In this document: piece by piece, positions 14,817 through 22,563 of the stretch
Numbering within the stretch: position 1 is the first letter of the stretch
Layout: every line of letters starts with the position of its first letter
From: Spartobacteria bacterium
GTDB lineage: Bacteria; Verrucomicrobiota; Verrucomicrobiia; Chthoniobacterales; UBA10450
DNA: 37,582 nt
Direction of reading: 5' to 3'
Assembly: GCA_003134785.1 (NCBI GenBank)
Contig: PLCN01000010.1
Coordinates: 1 to 37,582 of the forward strand
Position numbers and translations under genes: made by a program
Notes under the pieces: model-generated
What the model was told of the DNA's origin: nothing
Database searches by the model: none
The model's input: the letters and a program-made list of their open reading frames with translations, nothing else

Positions 14817-14873
14817 GGCTCTTTTTATCACGCGAACGGTTTCGATGCTACGAAATTGCGGGGAAGATTGAGC
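14817..14873 (-). promoter_or_regulatory. Conserved leader shared with 18146-18202
   Basis: About 50 of 57 bases are identical to the leader of the paralogous gene at 17942-18145, including a 23-base block AATTTCGTAGCATCGAAACC and GTT. This exceeds the similarity of the coding regions and suggests a promoter or 5' UTR element. Alternatively the frame from GTG 14876 is real and encodes a conserved N-terminus (SSPQFRSIETV). Confidence 0.45.
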
Positions 14874-14952
14874 CACGGATGAACACGGATTTTCACAGAT
14901 GCAGGGAAGTCAGCCCATCTCTATCCGTGTTTCATCCGTGTGAGTCTGTGGC
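14872..14952. repeat. CGGAT-rich inverted repeat, copy 2
   Basis: Left arm GCCACGGATGAACACGGATT, then TTCACAGAT; right arm ATCCGTGTTTCATCCGTGTG, then AGTCTGTGGC. The arms pair around a 20-bp centre. It belongs to the same family as 3944-4028 and 18201-18230. Confidence 0.8.
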
Positions 14953-15034
14953 AAGAATAGTCAGGCGCCGCCGGGGGCGTCCCTCCACAATTGGATTCGG
15001 CGTGAAATGGCGGGGAAGATTGAGCGCCGGAGCG

Positions 15035-16507
15035 TCAGAACTTGCTCACGACGGTTGTAGTCGCGTTAGCCACCCAGATGAACGAGCCATCAAAGGCGAT
15101 ACCGAACGGGTTCGTGCCAGCCGGAAAAGTGCCCAGCGCAGTCCCGTCACTCGCTCGGAACTCGGTCACGTTATTGTCGAGGCTGTTTGTCACCCAGATG
15201 TTCGCGCCATCGAATGCGACTCCCTCCGGCTGGCGCCCGACATTATAGGTCTTCACGAGGTTACCACTTCTGTTTAGCTCGGTAACTGTGTTGTCGATGG
15301 AATTTGCCACCCAGATATTTTGTCCATCAAAGGCCATACCTCTTGGGCCAGCGCCGACGTTGAAACTCCCCACCACTTGCGTGCCAAGTAGCTTCACGAC
15401 TCTAGTGCCGGCAGCGTCGCTCACCCACGCGAAGGTGCCGTCGTACATGACCTCGTGTGGCTCGCCACCAATGGCAACGGGAGAGCCGGTGATGGCAGAG
15501 CCGTCGGAAGCATCGAGAACGCTCACGCTCCCGTCGCCTGTATTCGTCACCCAAACCACACCGGTGCCGCCGTTGCCAATACCGACGGCAACGCCGGAAG
15601 GTGCGGCGCCGACCGGGAACTCGCCGGCCAGAGCGCCGTCGCTGGCGCGAATACGGCCGACCGTGTTGGTGCTGTTGTTGGCGATCCAGAGCCGCTTGCC
15701 ATCAAAGGCGATGTAAAGAGGATTGTGAACAACGGAGGCCGGATTGCCGTTACTATCGATTGTAGCGCCAAAGTTCCCGAGGATGGCACCGTCGCTGGCC
15801 CTTATCTTGGTCACACGGCTATCGTCCAGATCCGTCACCCACATGTTGGCCCCGTCGAAAGCGAGGGCAATGGGGTTAGGATTGGAACTGATCCCCACCG
15901 CAAATGACGAGGGCGCTAACCGACCCCATCTGAGCACGGCAACTTGTAGCGGGTTAATGGGCAAACCATTTGCACCTGTGGCTCCCGGGGAACCAGGAGT
16001 GCCTTGGTCACCTTTATCTCCTTTGGGACCGGTTGAGCCTGCCGCTCCGCCGGGCCCTTGGTCCCCCTTGGGGCCCGGTGAACCGGTTGCGCCGGGAGCG
16101 CCCGGATCTCCCTTTGCACCAGCGGGACCAGTGGCTCCCGTAGCCCCGGTTGCGCCTTGCGGACCGATAGGACCAGTGGCTCCCGCGGCTCCGGTTGCGC
16201 CTTGCGGACCGATAGGACCAGAGGGTCCCTGCGCACCTTGTGAACCTACCGCACCGGGTGAACCTGCAGGTCCCGTCGCTCCGGGATCTCCTTGCAAACC
16301 TTGGGGTCCGGTGTTTCCCGTGCGCCCAGGGTCTCCTTTCGGACCTTTGCTGCCGATCTCGCCAGGAGGACCTTGAGGGCCGGGAGGTCCCGGCGGGCCA
16401 GCTTGCGCAAAGGCCGCGGGTGAAATCGCCATTAGCGCAACAGCGCCCATAACCAGGAGAATCAGCCACGAGGTCCGGCTAGATGACAGATTGGATTTCG
16501 TTTTCAT
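15035..16507 (-). CDS. Secreted collagen-like protein with C-terminal beta-propeller
   Basis: A 490-aa protein. Signal peptide at 1-36 ([20 protein letters not shown] then FAQA). Residues 37-180 are 48 uninterrupted Gly-X-Y triplets ([13 protein letters not shown] onward, later GATGPIGPQ and [10 protein letters not shown]), long enough for a collagen triple helix. Residues about 190-490 form a propeller of roughly seven blades with a repeated pattern P-x-G-(I/V)-AFDG-x-(N/F)-IWV-(A/T)-N, as in YVTN/NHL-type propellers. A trimeric stalk carrying propeller heads on the cell surface is the likely form (inference). No membrane anchor or sorting signal is visible at the C-terminus, which ends VVSKF. 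Internal 45-bp repeats in the collagen part (around 16150 and 16195) could change stalk length. Confidence 0.9.
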   Translation of the reverse strand: MKTKSNLSSSRTSWLILLVMGAVALMAISPAAFAQAGPPGPPGPQGPPGEIGSKGPKGDPGRTGNTGPQGLQGDPGATGPAGSPGAVGSQGAQGPSGPIGPQGATGAAGATGPIGPQGATGATGATGPAGAKGDPGAPGATGSPGPKGDQGPGGAAGSTGPKGDKGDQGTPGSPGATGANGLPINPLQVAVLRWGRLAPSSFAVGISSNPNPIALAFDGANMWVTDLDDSRVTKIRASDGAILGNFGATIDSNGNPASVVHNPLYIAFDGKRLWIANNSTNTVGRIRASDGALAGEFPVGAAPSGVAVGIGNGGTGVVWVTNTGDGSVSVLDASDGSAITGSPVAIGGEPHEVMYDGTFAWVSDAAGTRVVKLLGTQVVGSFNVGAGPRGMAFDGQNIWVANSIDNTVTELNRSGNLVKTYNVGRQPEGVAFDGANIWVTNSLDNNVTEFRASDGTALGTFPAGTNPFGIAFDGSFIWVANATTTVVSKF

Positions 16508-16539
16508 GATATTGAGATTAACGAACTGGCATTGTTTCT

Positions 16540-17388
16540 TTACGGGAGGCGGTAAACCTCAACGAGGGCGATGCCGCTTGTGCCATTTTTGCCGCGCACT
16601 AACGCTGTGTAATTTCCGGGAGCAAGGTTGCGCACGATCGCCGATTCCCGATCATCTGTGGGCGCAGCGCCGGTATCACTTATGGCCTGACGGTTGTCGG
16701 TTTTCCAATCGTCATTCGCTTCCAGAAGTGCCCCGCTGGCGTCGCGTAGCTCCAAAGTTGGATCCTGCAATGGATTCGGAACGCGAAATTGCGTCAGCTC
16801 GGGACCGATAGCCCGAATGAGCACGTTGGTGGCGCTGTTTGCTACCACGAAACCAGCGATGAGAATGTTATCTCCGGACTGGACGGTCCCGCGAGTGGAG
16901 ATCTCAGCTAAAGAGTTACCCGCGGGATCGAGGTCATACGCCTCCACCAAAGCGGTTCCCGTACTATGAGCATACCCGTGAATGATTGTTGTGTAGTTGC
17001 CCGGATTAAAGACGGCAATAATCGCAGATTCATAGTCGTCCGTTGGCGCTAGCTTACTGGCTTCAATGTCTAACTCTGGCCCGTAACGCCAGTCGTCATT
17101 TGTCTGAAGCATGGTCCCTTTGGAGTCGAAAAGATCGAGAATCGGATCCTGCAGGGTACCGGGGAGCGCGGTCCCATTTACATTGATTGAGGCTCCGATC
17201 GCGCGAAGGATGACTCGCTTCGGCGCACTTCCCTTAACGATTATGCCCCCGATCAGGACATCGTCCCCCTTGCCGACAAATCCACGCGTAGAAAGATTTA
17301 TCAGATCACCGGCAGATAGGACGCCAGCGCTGCCAAGAAAGAGGGCAACGAAAACGAGAACAAAAAACGGTGCAGCCGTGCGGGGCAT
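16540..17388 (-). CDS. Secreted protein made only of the tandem NISTR-VEVYDL domain pair
   Basis: A 282-aa protein from ATG 17388 (a GTG at 17409 is possible) with a signal peptide ([20 protein letters not shown]). The mature protein is two copies of one domain and nothing else: copy 1 from [18 protein letters not shown] to ALVEAYDLD, copy 2 from [18 protein letters not shown] to ALVEVYRLP at the stop codon. Shared marks are the RAIG segment, DP-x-L-(D/E)-L, NDDW, a P-x-(D)D-x-ESAI element and PGNYT. The same pair ends the proteins coded at 398-3118 and 20905-22533. It lies 32 bp upstream of the collagen-like gene in the same direction, so the two are likely cotranscribed. I know no function for the domain; predicted all-beta. 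Confidence 0.85.
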   Translation of the reverse strand: MPRTAAPFFVLVFVALFLGSAGVLSAGDLINLSTRGFVGKGDDVLIGGIIVKGSAPKRVILRAIGASINVNGTALPGTLQDPILDLFDSKGTMLQTNDDWRYGPELDIEASKLAPTDDYESAIIAVFNPGNYTTIIHGYAHSTGTALVEAYDLDPAGNSLAEISTRGTVQSGDNILIAGFVVANSATNVLIRAIGPELTQFRVPNPLQDPTLELRDASGALLEANDDWKTDNRQAISDTGAAPTDDRESAIVRNLAPGNYTALVRGKNGTSGIALVEVYRLP

Positions 17389-17469
17389 TGTTTTCGCTGG
17401 CCGAATCACGAGCGCTTTTTATGTAGAAGTCGGGCAGAGGTCGAGAACTTATTTTTCCTGCTGATTTGA

Positions 17470-17631
17470 GACCCATCTTACTTCGATAACCTGCCCGCCA
17501 CCGCTGCGCTGAGCTTTCGTGGCAGCCTGGGAGAATGGAAACGGTGGATGGATGCGACTCTCGGCCTTGTCGGCGCGCTTTTGCTGTTTGTGTTCATTAT
17601 CTACGGCGCATTTGGTCCCCGACGCGAATAA
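17470..17631 (+). pseudogene. C-terminal fragment of a membrane protein
   Basis: A 53-codon open stretch after an in-frame TGA reads SYFDNLPATAALSFRGSLGE, WKRWMDATLGLVGALLLFVF, IIYGAFGPRRE and stop. It has a clear terminal transmembrane helix with a positively charged end but no plausible start. An ATG at 17549 would give only 27 residues. I take it as a remnant of a lost gene; a tiny membrane protein is the alternative. Confidence 0.35.
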
Positions 17632-17643
17632 AACGCGGGGGGG

Positions 17644-17934
17644 CTACTTCTGCTCGCCAATCGCGATAGCTGCGCGCACAGCGGTGTGGGGGGAGTGAAC
17701 AGGGGGCAATTCTAGAACGGCGATATAACGGGGTTTCGAGCTGTCATCCGCGAAATCCCAGGCGTAACAACGCTTAGCCTTGGGGTGTCCCACCAACGAA
17801 AATATTTCAACGACGCCCTCCCAAACTTGGTTTTTCCCGAACATTTCAATGATGGGAGCAGAAGATTCGTGCTTCGCCAGGCAGCGGTGCATCGCTTGGA
17901 CGGCGAGGCGGATATTCTCAATCCGTTTACTCAT
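17644..17934 (-). CDS. Small uncharacterised protein
   Basis: A 96-aa protein starting MSKRIENIRLAVQAMHRCLA and containing a mixed alpha/beta part (VVEIFSLVGHPKAKRCYAWD, YIAVLELPPVHSPHTAVRAA). No signal peptide or membrane helix. I do not recognise the family. It starts eight bases after the stop of the gene at 17942, so the two are likely an operon; with one base restored in that gene, its stop would overlap this start as ATGA, the classical layout for translational coupling. Confidence 0.65.
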   Translation of the reverse strand: MSKRIENIRLAVQAMHRCLAKHESSAPIIEMFGKNQVWEGVVEIFSLVGHPKAKRCYAWDFADDSSKPRYIAVLELPPVHSPHTAVRAAIAIGEQK

Positions 17935-17941
17935 GTCGCGA

Positions 17942-18145
17942 TCATATCAACGAGATCGTAAACAGTCCACAGACTGCATCTTCCGGCGCCTCGATCAGGT
18001 TGACCGTGTGCGCTATTTCTCGCATCGCCGCGCCTCCGTCCGACATCTCCGCCAGCATTTCAGGATCGGAAGCCAATACGTGAACCTTCAGCGCCAGTTC
18101 GGCATCGGCAACGTCCTGCTTTATTGAGGATCGCTTCGGGGGCAC
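17942..18145 (-). CDS. Small uncharacterised protein, paralogue 2, C-terminus possibly frameshifted
   Basis: A 67-aa protein from GTG 18145 (VPPKRSSIKQ), related to the gene at 14532-14816 through AELALKVHVLASDPE and LIEAPEDAVCGL. The paralogue continues VIDLMQYCEREK, while this one ends after GLFTISLI. In the next frame the DNA encodes VYDLVDMIAT, closer to the paralogue's VIDLMQY, and would stop at a TGA overlapping the next gene's ATG. A one-base deletion near 17965 is therefore likely, though the short form may still be made. Confidence 0.5.
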   Translation of the reverse strand: MPPKRSSIKQDVADAELALKVHVLASDPEMLAEMSDGGAAMREIAHTVNLIEAPEDAVCGLFTISLI

Positions 18146-18202
18146 GTCTTTTTTTACCACGCCAACGGTTTCGATGCTACGAAATTGCGGTGAAGATTCC
18201 GC
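18146..18202 (-). promoter_or_regulatory. Conserved leader shared with 14817-14873
   Basis: Second copy of the 57-base leader, with AATTTCGTAGCATCGAAACC unchanged. As at the other locus it sits between a CGGAT-rich repeat and the small gene. Confidence 0.45.
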
Positions 18203-18230
18203 CACGGATGAACACGGATTCTCACGGATG
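18201..18230. repeat. CGGAT-rich element, copy 3 (one arm)
   Basis: GCCACGGATGAACACGGATT, then CTCACGGATG, nearly identical to the left arm at 14872. The opposing arm is missing here; the 3' end of the exported protein gene begins 12 bases further on. Confidence 0.75.
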
Positions 18231-18241
18231 TGGAGCAGCTA

Positions 18242-18985
18242 TCAATCCGACAGCAACGTGACTGTCATGGTGGTGTGACTCTCATCGCTGTGTCCGAGGC
18301 CGGAGCCGGAGCTGTCTCTGGTGGCGGAGGTGGTCACCAATCTTCCGGCCGCGCGCTGATATTCGCGGGTTTCATGCTCGTGCACTTTGAAGCCGATGAG
18401 GAATTTGCTGAACCTGGCCTCAATGTTCCGGTCCATCGCCACGGGGATGCCGTCGCCATCGAGCCAGAGCTTGAGGATCGCGTCTGAACTTTTCAGCGCC
18501 TTGCGTCCCTCTTCGTCCAAGCCGAGGTCGATCCGAATAACCAGGAGCCGCGCCGGTTTTCCTTTGTGAGTGTCGGATTTGTCTTCGAGCAGAGCCGCTT
18601 TCTCCAAGCCACGGCGGAGAGGATCGGCGGCATCGAGGAGGTTGAGAGCCTGGCCTGCCTCGAGCGCTTTCAGGGTGGCGATATCGGATTTCGGCGCGTC
18701 GGGATTGGCGGTCTCCGCCCACGCGGCCTTGCGCGACTGCCGGATCTGATCGGGAGACCAGCTCAGCTTCAATCCCTCGCCGCCGCTCTCCACGATCAAC
18801 GAGGAAACTCCCTCCGACTGCTTTTGCTTGTTGCTCTCTCCGCCCGAATGGCGGGTCTTGATTTCCACGCGCGCCCGAAGCGGTTGATCGCTCTGGAGCT
18901 TTTGCAAAGTGGCGCGCACATCCGTCAGGCCGTCGGCGAAGAGGAGGGTGGGCGCGGTCAGGACGAACAGAAGAAGGAGTTTCAC
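18242..18985 (-). CDS. Exported protein of unknown function
   Basis: A 247-aa protein. I chose the GTG at 18985, followed by a signal peptide (VKLLLLFVLTAPTLLFA-DG); a TTG at 19003 lies inside a tandem repeat array. The mature part is rich in charged residues: LQKLQSDQPLRARVEIKTRH, SSLIVESGGEGLKLSW, ILKLWLDGDGIPVAMDRNIE, FLIGFKVHEHETREY, ending TVTLLSD. The beta-rich pattern of amphipathic strands suggests a periplasmic lipoprotein-carrier-like or beta-taco sheet, but without family recognition that is only an impression. A fossil of a paralogue's last twelve codons lies next to the STAND gene at 14446-14484. Confidence 0.75.
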   Translation of the reverse strand: MKLLLLFVLTAPTLLFADGLTDVRATLQKLQSDQPLRARVEIKTRHSGGESNKQKQSEGVSSLIVESGGEGLKLSWSPDQIRQSRKAAWAETANPDAPKSDIATLKALEAGQALNLLDAADPLRRGLEKAALLEDKSDTHKGKPARLLVIRIDLGLDEEGRKALKSSDAILKLWLDGDGIPVAMDRNIEARFSKFLIGFKVHEHETREYQRAAGRLVTTSATRDSSGSGLGHSDESHTTMTVTLLSD

Positions 18986-18994
18986 GAGAAGGGA

Positions 18995-19029
18995 AACGTC
19001 CAACGCTCAACGTCCAACGTCCAACGTCG
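18995..19029. repeat. Heptanucleotide array (ACGTCCA)x4-5
   Basis: Units ACGTCCA, ACGCTCA, ACGTCCA, ACGTCCA, ACGTCG in tandem, immediately upstream of the exported protein gene on the minus strand. Copy changes here would alter the distance between promoter and start codon. Confidence 0.8.
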
Positions 19030-19136
19030 AATGAGGAACAGGCGGAGGGCGGAGGTTCCGCTTTCGCCGAGGCTACGCCGTGGCGAGCAGAAGTCAGCCT
19101 CCTTCGCCGGAGCGCTTCAGCGACCAGGGGAGGCCA

Positions 19137-19322
19137 GAGGTCGCGCAGGATAACGAACGCCGGCACCGACATGACAAAATTGCGCACCAGCCGCGGCAGC
19201 ACGGAGAAGTGCCGGCGTCGCAATGGAAACTTCCATTGCAACAAAAGCAGCGCCGCGAAAAGCGCGCAGAAGATCGGACTGCCGACGTAATCGATCAGCG
19301 GGATAGATCGCATCGGTCCCAT
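19137..19322 (-). pseudogene. N-terminal fragment of a sterol desaturase/fatty acid hydroxylase family protein
   Basis: From ATG 19322 the frame reads MGPMRSIPLIDYVGSPIFCA, LFAALLLLQWKFPLRRRHFS, VLPRLVRNFVMSVPAFVILR. The pattern of a first membrane helix followed by QWxFPLRRxHFS and RLVRNFV is what I recall for sterol desaturase N-termini. After about 60 codons it loses all likeness, and none of the His-box motifs (HxxxH, HxxHH) occurs in the window. The stretch 19004-19136 otherwise holds repeats only. Confidence 0.5.
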
Positions 19323-19451
19323 AACCCTATGAGATTAAACGCCGCGCCCTGCAGCAACCCGAATCAGCGCCGATCCCAGCTACCTCGCTCCTTTTTTTTC
19401 TTGTCACGCAGCACGCGCGTGCGTTTTCCTCAGCCTCATGGTTACAGTGAA

Positions 19452-20285
19452 ATGAGGGTCATGATGAAACCTGTTCTTAGTGCCCGAATTTCGGCGATAG
19501 CCGCCGCCTTGATCGTGCTGTCCGCGCAAGCCGTCATGGCGGTTACGCGCAGCACGACAAAGCCCTCGGACCCGCCCTGGGACGTGATCATTGGGTTCAT
19601 CGTCTCGGTCGTCGTCCTCGGGGGCTTGGTCCTTTATTTCGACCGGCTTCGTTCCAAGAAAATCGAGGCCGTGGCGCAATCCCTCGGGCTGACCTTTCGC
19701 CTCAAACCAACCGAGGCCGACACCGCGCTTCCGGCCGGCTCCTACCTCGCGAATGAAGGCCATGGCCACAGCGTTTCGAACGTGCTCGAAGCGGCCAGGA
19801 GCGACGAGCTCAATTTCACCCTGTTCGATTACCAATACACAATCGGTACCGGCAGATCGGCCTGCACCTATAACCAGACTGTCACGAAAATGCAGTCTGC
19901 ATTGTTCCACCTGCCGCAGTTCATCCTCTTTCCCGAAACGTTCTTCGCCAAGATGGGAAAGATGTTCGGAAAATCCGACATCAACTTCCCAGAGTCACCC
20001 GAGTTCAGCCGTAAATTCGTCCTCCGCGGCGACGATGAAGCAGCGATTTGGGAGCTCTTCAATCCGGCGTTGCGCCAGGCCCTCGAGGCCCATGACCGTC
20101 TCACCATCGAGGGAGTGGGCGAGCTTCTCTTCATCTTCCGTGCCGGCCGCCGCTCAAAACCGGCGGAGCTTCCCGCTGAGATCGAGCAGGACAAACGCCT
20201 CGCTGCGCTTTTTTTTGAAGCACAGGGAGCGGTGGCTTCTGACGGAAGGCGTAGTGGGGCGGGGCAACCGCCTTTGCCGAGCTAA
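19452..20285 (+). CDS. Membrane-anchored protein of unknown function
   Basis: Up to 277 aa from ATG 19452; ATGs at 19461 and 19464 are also usable, with AGGG just before them. Two hydrophobic segments (about 8-29 and 45-63, WDVIIGFIVSVVVLGGLVLY) are followed by a cytoplasmic-looking domain, from IEAVAQSLGLTFRLKP through NFTLFDYQYTIGTGRSACTY and LPQFILFPETFFAKMGKMF to IEGVGELLFIFRAGRRSKPA. The layout (two helices, then a folded domain with FDY and F-x-L-RG) recalls DUF3137-like membrane proteins, a weak resemblance. The last 15 residues (SDGRRSGAGQPPLPS) are low-complexity and read into intergenic repeat sequence, so the original stop was probably lost. Nothing is seen in 20286-20431 beyond GC-rich fragments. 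Confidence 0.65.
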   Translation: MRVMMKPVLSARISAIAAALIVLSAQAVMAVTRSTTKPSDPPWDVIIGFIVSVVVLGGLVLYFDRLRSKKIEAVAQSLGLTFRLKPTEADTALPAGSYLANEGHGHSVSNVLEAARSDELNFTLFDYQYTIGTGRSACTYNQTVTKMQSALFHLPQFILFPETFFAKMGKMFGKSDINFPESPEFSRKFVLRGDDEAAIWELFNPALRQALEAHDRLTIEGVGELLFIFRAGRRSKPAELPAEIEQDKRLAALFFEAQGAVASDGRRSGAGQPPLPS

Positions 20286-20431
20286 TAAAACGGGCAACCG
20301 GCGCGGTCGCCGTGCCACCCGCAAAAAGGCTTGCGCTTTGCCATCCGGTTCCTGGTTCCTCGCCGCCGCCTTTGTAGAGCAAGTCCCCCGCTTGCGCCTC
20401 GGGCGCGACAACCGATGCGGTAGCCTGCAAT

Positions 20432-20824
20432 TTATCGCGGCGTCGCGTTCCGGCTCAAGCAAACGAAATAGACCCAGGCAATGAAGAGAAGTTGGAAGGG
20501 AAGCCGCACCCAAAGCGTCCAGGCTGGCAGGACGTAGCCCTTAATTACCATGCCGCTCGAGATGGCGTGAATATTTGCCGGAAAGACTGCGAGCAACAAC
20601 GCGATTAGCCACCAACCCGCGGCCGCTCGCGTGGCGCGGAAACAAACTCCGAGGCCTCCCAGGATTTCCGCCACGCCGCTGATCGCGACCATGACTGCCG
20701 GCCAGGGAACGTAAGTGGGAATGATCGCGATGTACGGCGTGGGCGCGATGAGATGGGCCGTGCCCGCGATGATGAAGAAAAGCGCGAGAGCGAAACGAGA
20801 AACAGTGCGCACCGTGAGATTCAA
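20432..20824 (-). CDS. DoxX-family membrane protein
   Basis: A 130-aa protein with four transmembrane helices (about 10-28, 41-60, 68-88, 104-124). The N-terminal helix FALALFFIIAGTAHLIAPTP, the second VAISGVAEILGGLGV with its Gly-Glu-x-x-Gly-Gly pattern, and the closing RLPFQLLFIAW are typical of DoxX-like proteins. Members are small integral membrane proteins linked to oxidative stress or sulfur redox complexes in some bacteria; the role here is not deducible. It is a lone gene between two secreted-protein regions. Confidence 0.8.
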   Translation of the reverse strand: MNLTVRTVSRFALALFFIIAGTAHLIAPTPYIAIIPTYVPWPAVMVAISGVAEILGGLGVCFRATRAAAGWWLIALLLAVFPANIHAISSGMVIKGYVLPAWTLWVRLPFQLLFIAWVYFVCLSRNATPR

Positions 20825-20904
20825 TCGACGCGCGTTCCGCGCCGCAAGAACTCAATTGCCCGTTGGTCCGGTTGTGCGCTGGGCGGCGCTAGCCGCGCGC
20901 CGAA

Positions 20905-22533
20905 TTAGCGGAGATTGTAAACCTCGACCAGGCCGACGCCGGTTGCGCCGTCTTTGCCGCTGACGACGGCGGTGTAATTTCCCGCGGGCAGGGTCGCGAC
21001 GATGGCCGATTCCAAATCGTTACTCGGCGGGATGGTGGTGGCGCGAATCGCGTCCGCGTCGCCGTTCTGCCAGTCGTCGTTTGAGGAAAGCAGCGTGCCG
21101 TTGACGTCGTGCAGCTCGAGCGTGGGATTGGCCAGGGCATCGGCGACGCCGAAGGCTGTGAGCGATGGGCCGATGCCGCGGATAAGAACTTTGCCGGCGC
21201 CATTGCCGCCGACGATGATGAATCCGCCGATCATGACGTTGTTGCCGGTCTCGACGAAACCGCGCGTGCTGATGTTACCGAGGGAAGAGTTCGCGGCGCG
21301 GTCGAGGTCGTACACTTCGATCAGTCCTATTCCGGTCGTGTCGCCCTTGCCGCTTTCGATGGCAGTGTAGGAGCCGGGTGGAAGGGACATGACAATGGCC
21401 GATTCGCGATCGTCCTTGGGTGGAATTTCCGTGTCGTTAATTGCCTGTTCGTTCTCTTTCCAGTCGTCGTTCGTGGCCAGAACGGTGTCGCCCTGCTTCA
21501 ATTGGAGGGTGGGATCGTTGAGCGTCCCAGTAACCCCGAAGGCGCTGAGGCTGGGTCCTATCCCACGAACCAGGACTTTCTTGGCATCGCTTCCGACGAT
21601 GATGAAGCCGGCGATCATCACTTTGTCCGCAGTGAGCACGTCCATTCTGGTGGAGATGTTCAACGGCAATCCGGTGGGCGGCTCGAGGGCGAGGAAGGTG
21701 GGTGTGTTGATCGCGCCGGCCCGGGTGGTCTTGGTGCCGTTGGGAGCGAATGCGAAAACGGTCGCGCCCGTGCTGTCGGCCTCGAGAAGATTGCCCGCCG
21801 GATCGAAGGCCAGGCCCCATGGGCCGCTCAACGCCGAAGCGAAGGTCGTTTTCGTGCCCTGTGGCGTGACTTTGGAAATGGTGCCAGCGGTAAAATCTGA
21901 AACGAAGAGATTGCCGGCGAGATCGAAGACGATCTCCTCGGGTTTTGCAAAACCGGAGAGGTACACACTCTTGGTGCCGTCAGCGGTGAATTTGAAAAGG
22001 GTGCCGGTCCCATAATCCGATTGAAAAAGGATGCCGGCGCGATCGAAGGCGAGGCCCGAAGGATTGTGCAAGCCGGAAGCGAAAGTCGTCTCGGTCCCCT
22101 CCGGTGTAATCTTCAGGATCGCGTTCCCGCCGAAATCGGCCACGAAGAGATTGCCCGCGCCGTCGAAAACCAATGCAGTCGGCATGTGGAGGCCCGAGGC
22201 GAAGGTGGTCTTCGTGCCGGAAGGGGTGATTTTGAAAATGGAGTTAGTATCTTTGTCGGCCACGAACAAGTTGCCATTGCGGTCGAACGTGAGCCCGAAC
22301 GGCCCGGTCAATCCTGAAACAAAGGTGGTGCGATTGCCGGCCGAATCGAATTTCAGCACTGAGCCCGAGCCGAACTCGGAGACGTAAAGATCACCGGTGG
22401 CCGCGCGCGCGGTCTGAATACTTGCAGCGAGGACGAGTAGGCCGGCCAGGAGAAAGAGGCGCGGCCCCAGAGATTGTTTTGGGTTAGCCCGCTCTTCGAG
22501 TTCCAGTTTCGCAGCGGTGCTCACAGCATCCAC
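20905..22533 (-). CDS. Secreted beta-propeller protein with C-terminal tandem domain pair
   Basis: A 542-aa protein. The GTG start at 22533 is chosen because GGAGGT lies six bases upstream; a TTG at 22563 has no such site. A signal peptide follows (LFLLAGLLVLAASIQTARA). Residues about 45-285 are six blades of about 40 residues with the repeated theme GTKTTFASGL-x-P-x-GLAFD-x-AGNLFVAD, an NHL or SMP-30-like propeller. Residues about 292-542 are the same tandem pair seen in the proteins at 398-3118 and 16540-17388: copy 1 NISTRMDVLTADKVMIAGF to LIEVYDLD, copy 2 NISTRGFVETGNNVMIGGF to LVEVYNLR at the stop. The first 20 residues before the hydrophobic core are unusually long and polar for a signal peptide. 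Probably extracellular; ligand unknown. Confidence 0.88.
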   Translation of the reverse strand: MDAVSTAAKLELEERANPKQSLGPRLFLLAGLLVLAASIQTARAATGDLYVSEFGSGSVLKFDSAGNRTTFVSGLTGPFGLTFDRNGNLFVADKDTNSIFKITPSGTKTTFASGLHMPTALVFDGAGNLFVADFGGNAILKITPEGTETTFASGLHNPSGLAFDRAGILFQSDYGTGTLFKFTADGTKSVYLSGFAKPEEIVFDLAGNLFVSDFTAGTISKVTPQGTKTTFASALSGPWGLAFDPAGNLLEADSTGATVFAFAPNGTKTTRAGAINTPTFLALEPPTGLPLNISTRMDVLTADKVMIAGFIIVGSDAKKVLVRGIGPSLSAFGVTGTLNDPTLQLKQGDTVLATNDDWKENEQAINDTEIPPKDDRESAIVMSLPPGSYTAIESGKGDTTGIGLIEVYDLDRAANSSLGNISTRGFVETGNNVMIGGFIIVGGNGAGKVLIRGIGPSLTAFGVADALANPTLELHDVNGTLLSSNDDWQNGDADAIRATTIPPSNDLESAIVATLPAGNYTAVVSGKDGATGVGLVEVYNLR

Positions 22534-22538
22534 TTTGT

Positions 22539-22544
22539 ACCTCC
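22539..22544 (-). promoter_or_regulatory. Strong ribosome binding site fixing a GTG start
   Basis: GGAGGT, read leftwards, lies six bases before the GTG at 22533. It is the clearest Shine-Dalgarno site in the window and decides the start of the propeller gene. Confidence 0.75.
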
Positions 22545-22563
22545 AAAGGGATCGCGCCGTCAA

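Noticed and set aside
15744-16376. A Pro/Ala-rich plus-strand frame of 210 codons
   Set aside because: Complement of the Gly-X-Y collagen codons; antisense artefact.
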